From: Erpobdella octoculata
Lineage: Eukaryota > Annelida > Clitellata > Hirudinida > Erpobdellidae
Direction: 5' to 3'
Length of the DNA stretch: 64,000 nucleotides
NCBI GenBank assembly: GCA_963978895.1
Contig: OZ022247.1
Location: forward strand, 17,654,312 to 17,718,311
The notes beneath the pieces were generated by a model. The model searched no databases. It was not told where the DNA came from and saw nothing but the letters and a program-made list of their open reading frames with translations. The number at the start of each line of letters is the position of its first letter. The first letter of the stretch is position 1. Shown piece after piece: positions 44,255-55,035 of the stretch. The position numbers and the translations under genes were made by a program.

Positions 44255-45801
44255 GATTCTAGGACTGTTCATCAAAGGACGATTCATCAAAGGACTGTTC
44301 ACCAAGGACTATTTATCAAGGACTATTCATCAAAGGACTATTCATCAAAGGACTATTCATCAAGAGGACGTTCATCATAAGAACTGTTCATCTAATGTCT
44401 ATTCATCCAGCGGACTATTCATCAAAAAAAGTTAATAAAATTGTTTAAGATGTTTATTTATTTATTTTTTTATTTTAATAACTTCAGACCAGGTCAAAGG
44501 GCTATCGGCCGCTTACATGAACAAGTAGCAACATTTAAAACAAAAAAAATGATAGAGCAACAGAGCTAGACTACAAAAAAAGCACACAAATTAAAACTTA
44601 AAAAGAAAAAATTGATTAGTCATTCTAGTCATTGTTCTAAGGCACCCGAAATCTGAGAAATTGATCAAAGTTAAGTAGTTGGATTGATGAGTTGAATCTG
44701 GTTAAAGTTGTGGAATTTACAACATCAGCTGGTGAGGAATTCCACGGTTTTACCGCAGGGTTGCAAAAAAAGTGTTTTGAGGTTTCACATCGGAATTTGG
44801 TAGTTGTCAATCTGTGATTGTGTCCTCTGGTTCTGGAATAATTTGAATTGATGAGAGGTATTGTGGTTTGAGTGAGGTTATTTTTAATTTTGAAGCAAAG
44901 CGTGAGGTCAGCCAGTAATAGACGTTTCTCTAAAGAGTGTAATGTGAGTAGTTTAAGTCTTTGCATATAAAGATAAGGAGTAGGAATGGCTTTGGTAAAT
45001 CGCTTCTGAATTCTTTCTATCTTGTCTTAACTTTCAATAATTTTCGTTCGAAAATTAATTTTTAATTTTTATTTTTAATCAGTTTGCATTATTTAAATTT
45101 TATTATTATTTTATTATCGTTCAGAAAATAATTTTCGTTATTATTATTATTTAGTTTGTGCCATTTAAATATAGTTTTTATTCTATTTACGTTTTTCAAA
45201 TAATTATAGTTCTTTTTTCGTTATTATTAAAGAATACAATAAAAAATTTCGTTTTTATTCAGTTTTCGTTAACAAAAATATCACTGCCTGTCTATAAGTG
45301 ATTTTTTGTGAGGATTCCAGACTCAGATTTCATGCATACTTCAAATAAAAACTAAATACATTAGAAATCATTTAATTGAAAAAAACCTATTTTGTTTTTA
45401 AATAAAAGTAGCGGTTGCAAAGAGCGCTGAGAACAGCTAAAAGATGTTGCGGCGCTGCCATCAACGATCTTGTCAGCCAATATTACCGCTCTTAACAACA
45501 CTGGTTTCCATCATTATTTTTTTAAATTACTGATATGTTTAAAATTTATTTTATCTACGATGAAGAACTGTTTTTTAAAAATACATCAAATTACTTTACG
45601 CTGAAAATATCTTGGGTATATATTGATAAAGGTCGTTGAAGAGGAGTGGCTTCAAAAATTGATGAATAGTCCTCTTGATTAATAGACTTTAGTTGAACAA
45701 TTCTTATGATGAACCGTCTTCTTGATGAATAGTCTCTTGATGAATAGTCCTTTGATGAATAGTCCTTGATAAACAGTCCCTTGATGAATAGTCCGCATAC
45801 C
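44255..45801. mobile_element. Foldback-type element with tandem-repeat arms
   Basis: The two arms (44255-44430 and 45655-45801) are inverted copies, each built of degenerate 15-mers of GGACTATTCATCAAA. The order of variant units is the same in both arms, for example GTTCATCATAAGAA next to a TCTATTCATC-like unit. An 8-bp direct repeat GAAATATT flanks the element (44247-44254 and 45802-45809). Long terminal inverted repeats made of tandem units are the hallmark of foldback transposons. The interior holds a LINE scrap and AT-rich DNA; no transposase is seen. Confidence 0.7.
44637..45023 (-). pseudogene. LINE ORF2 C-terminal scrap inside the foldback element
   Basis: On the minus strand: I-E-R-I-Q-K-R-F-T-K-A-I, S-L-E-K-R-L-L-L-A-D-L, N-Y-S-R-T-R-G-H and P-W-N-S-S-P-A-D-V-V-N, the tail of CR1-like ORF2. 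It sits within the interior of the foldback element, so it was carried in or inserted later. Confidence 0.65.
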
Positions 45802-45969
45802 GAAATATTTAAATAATATAAAGTATACAAAATATTTTTTTAAACAACGTACCTATACTAATGTACTAAAAGTTTAAAAATAATATTGAAGTGTACATAA
45901 TAACAGTTTTTAAACTAAACTTTTTGTTTGGAAGATTAAAGCGTTTGGCAATAGTAGGTTATAGATAAA

Positions 45970-46291
45970 TTAGCAGTGCCCGTAGCGGCTTCGCTCGCAA
46001 AAAATTAGAAAATTTGAACCGTGCATCCATAGGTGTCGACTCGGCCCGTCGACAACTTGGCCCAAAACCAAAATTCCTGGCCCGGCACGGCCCGTCTAAT
46101 TTGGGCCTGGCCCGTTTTTACAGGCCTAGACATTCTATATACTTGATGAAATCCTTTCTTAGTGGATGTTTACGCAATAAAAGTAATATAAGTTCCAAAT
46201 TTCACGTTCCTAGGATGAGGCGTTTGAGCTCGGCGTTGATTATCAGTCAGTCAGTCAGTCAGGACATGTTCTTTTATATATATATATATAG
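45970..46291 (-). mobile_element. Short Helitron (H2)
   Basis: On the minus strand it begins TCTATATATATATATAAAAG, preceded by A, and shares its first ~125 bases after the TA run with H1. It ends GGGCACTGCTAA, a CTRR-type end, followed by T. Just upstream is GCGAGCGAAGCCGC, a motif common at animal Helitron 3' ends. The middle is GC-rich GGGCC repeats. At 322 bp it has no coding capacity. Confidence 0.65.
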
Positions 46292-46448
46292 ATAATACAA
46301 AGATAACGCCCAATAGTTTAGTTAAAAAAATGTTATTAAGTAAACATTAATATTATTCTTAAACTTTTAATACATTAGTATAGGAGCGTTGATTTAAAAA
46401 AAAATCTGTTATACTTATAAAAATAAATATTATATGTTTTATTAGTAA

Positions 46449-46610
46449 CTAGCATTCCGTCGCGGCTTCGCTTCCTTGAAAAAGAGAATACGCATCCACA
46501 GTAGCGTACTGCACGGGGCGATTTTTTACGGCCCGACTCGGTCCGGTCTGTCAACAACTTGGCCCGGTCCGTGCCGCACTCTAATCCATAGTACCCTACA
46601 CGGATTTTTT
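46449..46610 (-). mobile_element. Helitron 3' end (H3)
   Basis: Reading minus, AAGCGAAGCCGCGACGG then AATGCTAG with the CTAG at 46452-46449, followed by T. The body to the right contains GGGCC-type sequence as in H2, then the hexamer repeat. The 5' end is not found. Confidence 0.5.
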
Positions 46611-47018
<408 letters not shown>

Positions 47019-47219
47019 TCCATGCGCAATAATTGCCATCCGTTCTTTCTGTCTTTTGGCAGCCACTCGCTTTGGTCGAATTCTTTGTGGTTGAGGAGCA
47101 TGTGGTAAGTGCCTAGCCCCAGGATAGCATTGTCGGTGCTGTTGAACATGTTCCTTCCACATGACTTGTGAACCAACATAGAGGTAACAAATTTTGCAGA
47201 TCCGTTCAAACAACGACAA
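47019..47219 (-). pseudogene. Zinc-finger-like fragment
   Basis: A 65-residue minus-strand frame starting M-S-L-F-E-R-I-C-K-I-C, then W-K-E-H-V-Q-Q-H, a C-x2-C...H-x3-H arrangement like a C2H2 finger, followed by a basic [12 protein letters not shown] tail. It runs into the hexamer repeat, so the rest is lost. It may be cargo of the H3 Helitron. Confidence 0.45.
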
Positions 47220-47764
47220 CTGAATGGAAGGTCACTACAGATCGAGTCTTAAAACACTTGGCGTAAAGGACTATAAACTATTATAAAAAAAAAATAATAA
47301 AAAAAAACACTACAGATCATATGGAAGAATTTTGAATGCTTTTGCCGATCTAGGTAGCATGTTGTCAAACTTCAAAGACTGAATACTAGTGAATACATTA
47401 GTTTAAAAATGTGGGATCTAACGGTTTTACCTAACAATTTTAAATCAATCAGTTTTATTTATTTAATTAATAGTTAGGTTTTAAGTAGAAATCCAAATAC
47501 GACATTGTTTACAATTACCGTAAACTGTGTCTTATTTTGAATGTTTTTGAGGGTAGACAGATTCTAATTAACTGACTGGCATACAATGCATTTATTACTT
47601 TTCTATTTTTTATTTATTAACTCTTGTAAAAAATACATTGTTGACGTCAATTTATCTTGAACTCCCCCCTCCCCCATGTGAACTATTGTCAAACCCCCTC
47701 TCTCCTCTATTTTGTTGATATAATTAAAGGATGTCCCTATAACTTAAAACTCACTATTACGCCC
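47220..47764. other. Intron stretch, no gene seen
   Basis: AT-rich DNA with a short C-rich patch at 47660-47705. No element is recognised. Confidence 0.4.
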
Positions 47765-48330
47765 AACGACAAAACTGAAACATTCAGTTAACTGAATCTT
47801 TTTAGATTCAGTTACTTTAACTGAAACTGAATTTATTGAGAAAACTGAATATAACTGATTTTTTAAATTAATATTTTTAGCATTTTTGATATTATTTTTA
47901 TGTTTGCAGTTAAAATTTTGATTCTATGGCATGAACGATAACTTCGGTTGAAGTTACGAATAGTTAATTCTTTTTGTACCATGTTAGTGTTGTGTTGCTT
48001 GCGTTGTTATCAGGAGATTTTTAAGTTTTTAGAATTACCGAAATGAAAGATACTTGGGTTTGTAATAACATTGTCATCAACGAATCTACCGAGGAAGTAG
48101 TATCATTTATTCAACAAAATGAATCGGAATCTGCTTTAGGACCTCCAACGAGAAAAGCAAGATTCACCAAAACAGGACCTATTAACTAACCCCTGTACGT
48201 AAAAGGTTTACAGGAGTTGGAACAGATAGTAAGTGCAACATTTGTTCTGTAATTTTGAAAGGTAAGAATGGGATAACTTTAGAGTTTCACTTGAAGAGGC
48301 ATGGGATAGAATACACAGAGTAATTAGAGG
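47765..48330 (+). pseudogene. hAT transposon 5' end with BED zinc finger
   Basis: Starts with repeated AACTGAAT/ACTGAAACTGAA motifs (47775-47860), a subterminal pattern also seen at 58855-58980. The frame from 48042 gives W-V-C-N-N and later S-K-C-N-I-C-x11-F-H-L-K-R-H, a BED-type zinc finger that binds the transposon ends. Stops interrupt it, and the transposase core is absent. Confidence 0.6.
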
Positions 48331-49265
48331 AAAAGAAGCAATGAAATCGGAAATACATAGTAATTCTACTAAACGGCTCTTTTCGTATTTAAAAATCAGA
48401 CATTGATTGAAAACTGTTTTGTTGTTAAAAAACGCAAAAATGAGGAAACTCTTAGAAACACCAAATGAAAGAAAAAACTAACCCATAAAAACAAAGTTTT
48501 TATTATAAATCCTTTATATACGATCCTAGATTTTTATTTTATTTGAATTTTTTTTCTTACCTTAGTGAAACTGGACTGCTAAAATGACGAAAATATTGAT
48601 GTTGTATGTAAAATGCTTTGAAGATGCGAGAAAAGTTTCACCGGGCAAACAACAACAAACAATTTTCCGGTATTAATTCCTTTTACAGCCCAGAGCCAAA
48701 TTCAAAAATTAAAAATCCGTTAAAATTTGGTGTTTTTTGAAAAACTTAATTATACAATATCCGATCAAACTGAAATTTTGATAGATTCAATTGTCTCGCA
48801 GCCCAAGTCGATGTGCCAAATTTCAGCTCGATCGGATAACGGGAAGTGAGTTAATTTTGAGACTCAAAGTTTGTGACCGACAGGAAGACAGACAATAGAA
48901 AATAATATAAAGGATTTAAAAAAGCTTTCTCTTATCACAGATAACAAAATTTTTTTTACGAAGAGAATGTCTTTTTTATGTCCCTTGGTAAACGTTTTCA
49001 TGGAAATGACCATATGAGACTCTTCTATATTTTAACCTTCAAACTGGATCTGTTTAAGCTAAACTCTAACTTTTATGATTTTGGGCTGCGAGATTGTTTT
49101 TATGAATACAAGGAAAACTCTGAAAAATTACGTTTATTATGGGAATCGTCCCCCCTTCCTAAGCCGTACTTTTAGTTGGTTGATGAAATGGTCCAAGAAT
49201 GAAATAAAAATATTTTTTCTGTACTTTTTCTATGGACTATCGGTGAGAGGCTTTGCATTGTAATT
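48331..49265. other. Intron stretch with dispersed-repeat tail
   Basis: At 48800-48920 the sequence AAATTTCAGCTCGATCGGAT, a GACAGGAAGACAGACA run and AATATAAAGGATT form the recurrent tail of a dispersed repeat; a related tail is at 35600. No gene is seen. Confidence 0.4.
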
Positions 49266-49269
49266 TTTT

Positions 49270-49875
49270 TCTACAATTAATCAATCAAATTGTATTTGTA
49301 AAGCACTATTTCATGGCCTTCAATAGCGCTCGGACATGAACTGATTAAACAGATATGTTGTAAGTCCACGACGGAGAACAGAGAGAGACATAGATTTAGT
49401 AAGAGAAGCAGGAAAAGAGTTCCAAAAAAAGAGACCAGAGTTGGAAAAAAACCGTTCAGCAAAAGAATGCTTAACAAGTGACTAAGAAAGGAGGATCGAA
49501 GACCAGACTTATGAGGGATTTGCATTAAGTTAGGTAGAGTTGAAAAGGTCAATTTCTAATTTTAAACATTAGTAAGCAAATTTTAAAAATCACCCTATAT
49601 TTAAGAGGAAGCTAATGGAGAAGTACAAGATATGGAGAGATATGAGAAAAGTAAGAGGTGCGAGAAACTAAGCGTGCAGCAGAATTGAAGGCTTTAGAAA
49701 GAGGATGAATAACAGTGTCAGGGAAATCATAATAGAGAAAATAGTTAATTCGAGACAGAATCAGAGAAGAGACTAGAAGTTGTAGAGAAGGATCATCCAG
49801 AAGTGGAAGAATTTGTTTAATGCGTAGAATATGGAAGTAGCAAGATTTAGTAACAGATGATATTTGAGGAATTAA
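49270..49875 (-). pseudogene. LINE ORF2 C-terminal scrap (minus)
   Basis: Minus frames read I-L-P-L-L-D-D-P-S-L-Q-L-L-V-S-S-L-I-L-S-R-I-N-Y and F-N-S-A-A-R-L-V-S, then S-F-F-G-T-L-F and a 3' tail ending in ATTGATTAATTG. This is the end of a CR1/Rex-like ORF2 and its 3' UTR, with stops. Confidence 0.7.
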
Positions 49876-50158
49876 AGACAGGTTGGATCTTCCCACTCTC
49901 ATCACCCCTAGATCCCGTCTCTCAAAGTTTGGCGACCGATCCTTTCTCGTCACTGGACCTGTCATCAGGAAGGCTCTTCCACCGGGGATCAGAGAACACA
50001 CGACCTACAAAAACTTCTGCATATCCTTGAGAGCTCACCTCTCTCACATGTCTTTCAATATGACACATCTAACAATTTATTATTTGTACGACTGTTTGCT
50101 TGCTGACTTGGTGTCGAGTGCTATTTATAATCTTTTGTTTGATTTTAAAGCATTTTAA
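49876..50158 (+). pseudogene. LINE ORF2 C-terminal scrap (plus)
   Basis: Frame 49883-50158: L-P-T-L-I-T-P-R-S-R-L-S-K-F-G-D-R-S-F, G-P-V-I-R-K-A-L-P-P and F-C-I-S-L-R-A-H-L. It is a 5'-truncated LINE end facing the opposite way to its left neighbour; the two meet head to head at about 49875. Confidence 0.68.
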
Positions 50159-50767
50159 AAATTGAAAATAACATTGAAAATTGAAATTGAAAAATTGTTT
50201 CAGTTTTCATTCATATTACAAATAATTACTGATGTAAAAACCTTCTGTTAAATCGTTTGAGCTCATTTAATCAAATAAAAGTGTCATTTTCAACTTTTTT
50301 TGATAGAGGTCTATTATCTGAAATAAATGTTGCAATGGCTTGGTGTAAAAGTACCAAAATTTTCAAATATCTGCCAAATATCAGAACTATTGATGGCTTA
50401 AAGATAAATTTACTGAAGTTAATCAAAATGAAGTTGCAAGCTAAGTAAAAATATAAAGTTTGCATTTTTTGTTGAAACGTCCTATCCCTGGATCCACCGG
50501 CGAGAAGGGGTTTTTGATCAGCTTGACGGCCCACTATAAGTATTTTAACGGCGAACGTTTTATGTTTTTAAGAACACTAAAACCAGTTCAATAATATATT
50601 TTCCTGTATTAAAACAATTTGAAAAGGTTTGGGGAGTCTTACACCAGAAACTCTCCGCTTTTGTGTCAGCTACTGCGTATATACGCTGTATACACATAGA
50701 ACATATGCATTTACGTATTAGCATTTATTAAGTAAAGTGAAAATGAGTTAAATAAAAAAAAACAAAC
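50159..50767. other. Intron e4-e5, upstream part
   Basis: AT-rich intronic DNA. I see no gene; the donor of e4 is at 50766-50767. Confidence 0.4.
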
Positions 50768-50988
50768 TTCGATATAATAGTAAAGGTCATAGAGAGTCTG
50801 TTGAGATGCCAGCTTGAGGTAACATTGAAATTCTTCTGCTATATTTTGATAGATTGGTTGAAGGGTGTATCTATATGCATCGCCCATTGAGCATTCGATG
50901 GGTAGGCGTTGACATTCACGACTGACCATAAAACGACAATCAGGAAGAGTAAAACAGTCCACATGGCAGCATTTCCTCTCGAAGATTT
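50768..50988 (-). CDS. Host gene exon e4: cysteine-rich patch
   Basis: 73 codons. The acceptor TTGAAAAG before 50988 is weak in pyrimidines, but it is the only AG that joins e3 in frame; two nearby AGs lead to stops. The chain reads R-K-C-C-H-V-D-C-F-T-L-P-D-C-R-F, R-E-C-Q-R-L-P-I-E-C and F-Q-C, eight cysteines in about 70 residues. Such spacing suggests a disulfide-bonded extracellular module. It ends Y-Y-Y-I-E at GAA|GTTTGT, phase 0. Confidence 0.75.
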
Positions 50989-51182
50989 CTTTTCAATTGT
51001 ATTATATTTATTCATTATTTCAAGTAATGAAAAATAACATCAATAATCACTATTAAAATACGTTATTTTGTTTCAATAAATATGTTTCAAAATAACAAAG
51101 TTATTAAAATCAAAGAACTTCAGAATAGAAACATCAATTACTAATCATATATATTATGTAATCAAAATTATCAACACATTAC

Positions 51183-51372
51183 CGAGGGTTTTACACTTTG
51201 GCTGATTCAGGCATTGATCACATCTTGAAGTTGCCTGACTGCAGTTTTTAGACAAAAATGATAATGGTATGACTGGAGCGTAAGTTTCTCCAAAAATTTC
51301 TTTCAGTAGAGGTGAGAACTCAGTAGTGACAAAGGTGTTTGGGTTGCTTCCAAGAACATCAGGAAATGTGCC
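51183..51372 (-). CDS. Host gene exon e3 (ectodomain)
   Basis: 63 codons from an AG at 51373-51374 in phase 0, starting G-T-F-P-D-V-L-G. The frame stays open and protein-like for about 25 more codons upstream (F-T-F-D-D-A-M-H-I-Y-Y-N-N), yet there is no AG in that stretch, so either the short form is right or a non-standard acceptor is used. C-S-Q, C-D-Q-C-L-N-Q-P-K-C lead into the cysteine-rich e4. The donor is CTCG|GTAATG, and the intron to e4 is 194 bp. Confidence 0.72.
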
Positions 51373-51444
51373 CTTGTGGCAGTCGACACGTATATTGTTG
51401 TAGTAGATATGCATGGCGTCGTCGAAAGTAAATGGAGAAAATTT

Positions 51445-52478
51445 AAATTAACATTGTTAGAAATTTTGATAGTTTCCATTTAATTGTTTATTAAAGAGGA
51501 AAAATGTTTGTGTTTTATTTACAGATGTAGTTTTTTTTTTGCATTTTGACAAATGTTTGCCCTTTTGTAAAACCTACAAAAAGAGAAACGCCGAAGTTTT
51601 CAAAATGCAACACGATGCTCTTTCTATCTCCAACATAACATTTGTTTATTCTCTTTGCAAAAAATACACACGTTATGGTATTCTCAATAATGTTGTTGAT
51701 ATAAAATGCACCAAAAGTGTACGTAGGCGGAAACTGGAACTTTTCATATCCCTCAAAATGCACTGGCAGAGACGACTTTCTTATATTGGTTCACAACTTC
51801 AAATACATTTTGAAATAATTAATATATTAAAAAATTTGTTGAAACTGTCAACTTTAGTCGTTGCAAAAACAAACTTGTAAATAAAATGTGGATTAGAACA
51901 TGCATCTAATTAAAAGTATACGTATAAGTATACGTGAAATGGCTAAAACAGAATATTGTCATTCATACAAAATATCATCAACATTAACTAAACTTGCTTT
52001 TTTAATGCACAAAAATACTTGCAAATGACAATACTCCAATAGATTTCTCTACTCTATTATTTAACTAATTCATCTAAAAATCGTTCCAATAAAAAAAAAA
52101 CTGTTTTTAAAAACTATGAAAATAAACCGCTTTTAAATCTTCCTAAAAATGTAACTGAAAATTTTATTATTGGACAAGCCTAACGTTTGCTATAAATTAA
52201 TTAATAAAAATAAAGATAAAATAACAAAATAGACATTGAAAGATAAAACAAAGACAGACAAAGGGCAAACATGTTAGCCACTTACATATTTCACCGACAC
52301 CTGATCTCGCATTAAAGTTGGTCAGATACATTAAAAAATATGGCAAAATGTAAAAATTAAACCCGAATAAAATTTGTCTGCTAAAATACTTTAAGTTGCT
52401 TTTGATATTTTAAATCTTAGTTTATTGAATGAAATTAAAATTATAATATATTATACTCAAAATCTTCAAAAAACAGAC
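51445..52478. other. Intron e2-e3
   Basis: About 1.0 kb of AT-rich intron. A plus-strand frame at 51539-51880 (with M-H-F-D-K-C-L-P-F-C-K) is unrecognised and probably repeat-derived. Confidence 0.4.
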
Positions 52479-52653
52479 CTGCTTGTAACAGGCTTCATTA
52501 AGTGATCTGAAGAGAAATCGGTCTCCATCTTTGTATGGGGGAGGGCAAGAGGGAACTCGTGGATTTTTCGAATCGCATGTAATCACACTTGAGTTTGTTG
52601 TCCTGTCGCGAGTTATTTCTAAAGTTAAACTGTAGTAGTCAGGTACAGGAAAC
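52479..52653 (-). CDS. Host gene exon e2 (ectodomain)
   Basis: 58 codons between acceptor CCTTATACAG and donor AAGCAG|GTCTGT. The first base completes Arg with e1. The chain P-V-P-D-Y-Y-S-L-T-L-E-I-T looks like a beta-strand; N-S-S is a glycosylation site, and C-D-S, S-C-P-P-P-Y and A-C-Y add cysteines. Leaves in phase 0. Confidence 0.83.
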
Positions 52654-53309
52654 CTGTATAAGGAAACAACAGCATTGTAAATTAAAATTGAAATTTTCAT
52701 TAGATTTTTCAGGGCGTTGCCAAGCTGTTGGTTCAATAGTTAATTTTTGTTTATGCAATGTAATAGAAAATTGTATAAAATAATTGCTTATGTTTTAAGA
52801 CACACCTGTCATTAATATTTTTAGAAACCTCAGTTACACTCTATGATTATGAAAAAAATAGCTTAAATTAATTTTAAAAATAAGCAGCGGCGTGACCATT
52901 ATTTTCAAAAAATGGTGTTTACGACCGAACCGCGATATAAAAAAAACAGGGTTTTAAAGAAACAAACACAAATTGTAATAAAAAAATAAAAACACAAATT
53001 TTAGAGAAAATTTTCCATTATTCCACTATTTTTAATTTTCAGTTTTATTGTTTAAAAAATGTTTCTTATATGTAAATATTTTCTTTGAAGTGATTTGGTA
53101 TTTTTAAGTTATTCAAAAAAATAAAAATATTATTAGTTTGCTGATCCTGTTTTTCGTGATAAAAATTTTAGTTTCAATAGAGAAACCTCCTGTGATGGTT
53201 CAGTGAGATGCGCCGATTCGGTCACTGGCCCGTCGATAGAAGGAACAAGGCCCGCGACAACAAGTCTGGTGGGCCTCTAGGGCTAGGGTCCTAGTTATTA
53301 CTTTTGTTA
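52654..53309. other. Intron e1-e2, downstream part
   Basis: AT-rich intron. Bases 53215-53300 are a GC-rich patch with GGCCCGTCG/GGCCCGCGA motifs like those in the H2 Helitron, so possibly Helitron debris. No gene. Confidence 0.4.
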
Positions 53310-53317
53310 TTCTTAAA

Positions 53318-54572
53318 CAGTGTTGGGGAAGTTACTTTGAAAATGTAACTGCTTACAGTTATTAGTTACTTGCTGAAAATGTAACTAGTTACAGTTACAA
53401 GTTACTAAAAAATGTATTTAGTTACTTTGCAGTTACCTTAAGTGTGAAACTTGTTGTTCCAGTACCACCATCTTCGTGAATAAGTGACGCTCAAAATTAA
53501 TGTACTTTAATTTTTAAAGAAAAACCCAAAAATTGCTTGATACACTAAATGAAATTTATGGAAAAAAGTCGCTAAAAATGAAATTCAAATTGCCTTATTG
53601 GTTCTTAAAAGAAGCTGTTCTTCAAATTTGTTATCACTAAGGCGGTTTCGTCGTGGAGTGAAAATCTGACCACCCATGCTAAAAAGTCTTTCAACCGGTG
53701 CACTTGAAGTTAGGGCAGTATCATATTAAAAAAAAAGCTTCTTGATTTTGGGATACTTTCTATCGTTTTGTTATTGTCATTTAAAAAATTGACGAATTGA
53801 CGAATTCTGATTTTACGATTCACAAACTGATATAACTGGTTCAGTAAAGTTGAAAAACTCATCAAACTTTATTGATTCTTCTAAACATTGTCTTCTGTAT
53901 TTGAAGCTTGAACTTGTTTCTCCATTTGTTTTTATTAACAACTTGGCATATTCTTTTTTATTTTCCTCATTAATCCAACGTCTTGGGTAGTTAATGGTTA
54001 CACTAGCCAGTAGTAACAATGTTTACAACATACCATTTTGGGTCATCAGATTGTTTCTTTTTTCTAGATCCATTAGGGGCTTTAGCCGAAGAGAAAAAAG
54101 ATGAAGGATGAACTCTTTCGATATATTTCTTCAGATTGAAGTTACTATTTTTTGCCGTGCTGAACTGCTTAACTTTTGGCAAACATAGTTTGCATTTTAC
54201 CACAATATTATTCTCAGTTTCAGATTCAACTTAAAAAATTACTCAAATACCAATTATCTTCTAAATAAACTTCATTATTGACTTATTGAAATGTCGCAAG
54301 TTTTCGATAACAAAAAAGAATAAACGAGACCAAAATAACAGAACTGCTGAACAATAGAAACAGAAGTTTTACACTCATTTAAAATTTAATTTAAAACGGT
54401 GAAAAGATGTTTAAAAAAATATAATAAAAAATGTAACGGAAAAAACATTACAGTTACTCACAAAAGTAACTAAGTTACGTTACTTCGTTACTTATTCCAA
54501 AAATAACGCGTTACGTTACTAGTTACCAAAAATTGTAACGAAATTACAGTAACGCGTTAGTCCCCAACACTG
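53318..54572 (-). mobile_element. Complete short hAT element
   Basis: Starts CAGTGTTGGGGAAGTTACTT and ends GTCCCCAACACTG, hAT-type inverted ends, with a perfect 8-bp duplication TTCTTAAA on each side (53310-53317 and 54573-54580). Subterminal GTTAC/GTAAC repeats line both ends. On the minus strand it keeps a BED zinc finger (C-K-L-C...R-V-H-P, 54003-54203), a middle fragment (53813-54019) and part of the C-terminal dimerisation domain ([10 protein letters not shown] near 53670-53720). The catalytic core is mostly deleted. Confidence 0.92.
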
Positions 54573-54580
54573 TTCTTAAA

Positions 54581-55035
54581 TCACAAGTTGTACCGAAAAT
54601 GTAGGAACAAGCATAATTAACACTGTATCAGAAAAATTTCATTCCAAGTTGTTAGTTCTCTAGAGTATGCACACGAACACATATAATTTAAATAAATAAC
54701 CTTCACAATTCATGGGCAATGCAGGATAGCCTTGCTAGTGGGATATAATGCCTTTCTGCTACTTATTATTTCTACGTTATGATTTTAATTAAAAATGATT
54801 TGTTAAAAGAAGTTTTTTTGTTTTTAACAATAAAACGTAAAATAATAAATCAAAGAAAGTCGTTTGTTTTTTCGCAACTTGCCGAGTATTTTAGATGGAA
54901 TGAATTTTGCTATAACTAAGCATAGTAATGGAAAAAGTATTTATGTGAAGTGCATGCTTTGCCCAAATAAACTGCTTTGTGTTCAAATTCACGCAACATC
55001 AAATTTGTTGAAACACTCAATAACTATTTTAGATC
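54581..55035. other. Intron stretch, no gene seen
   Basis: AT-rich DNA. A plus-strand frame (54864-55058) with C-M-L-C-P-N-K and H-A-T-S-N-L-L-K-H looks like a decayed BED finger of another hAT copy. Confidence 0.4.

Noticed and set aside
50830..50956. A signal-peptide-like frame starting M-W-T-V-L-L-F-L inside exon e4
   Set aside because: It lies in another frame and ends after about 40 codons; the cysteine-rich frame is longer and joins e3 and e5 in phase.
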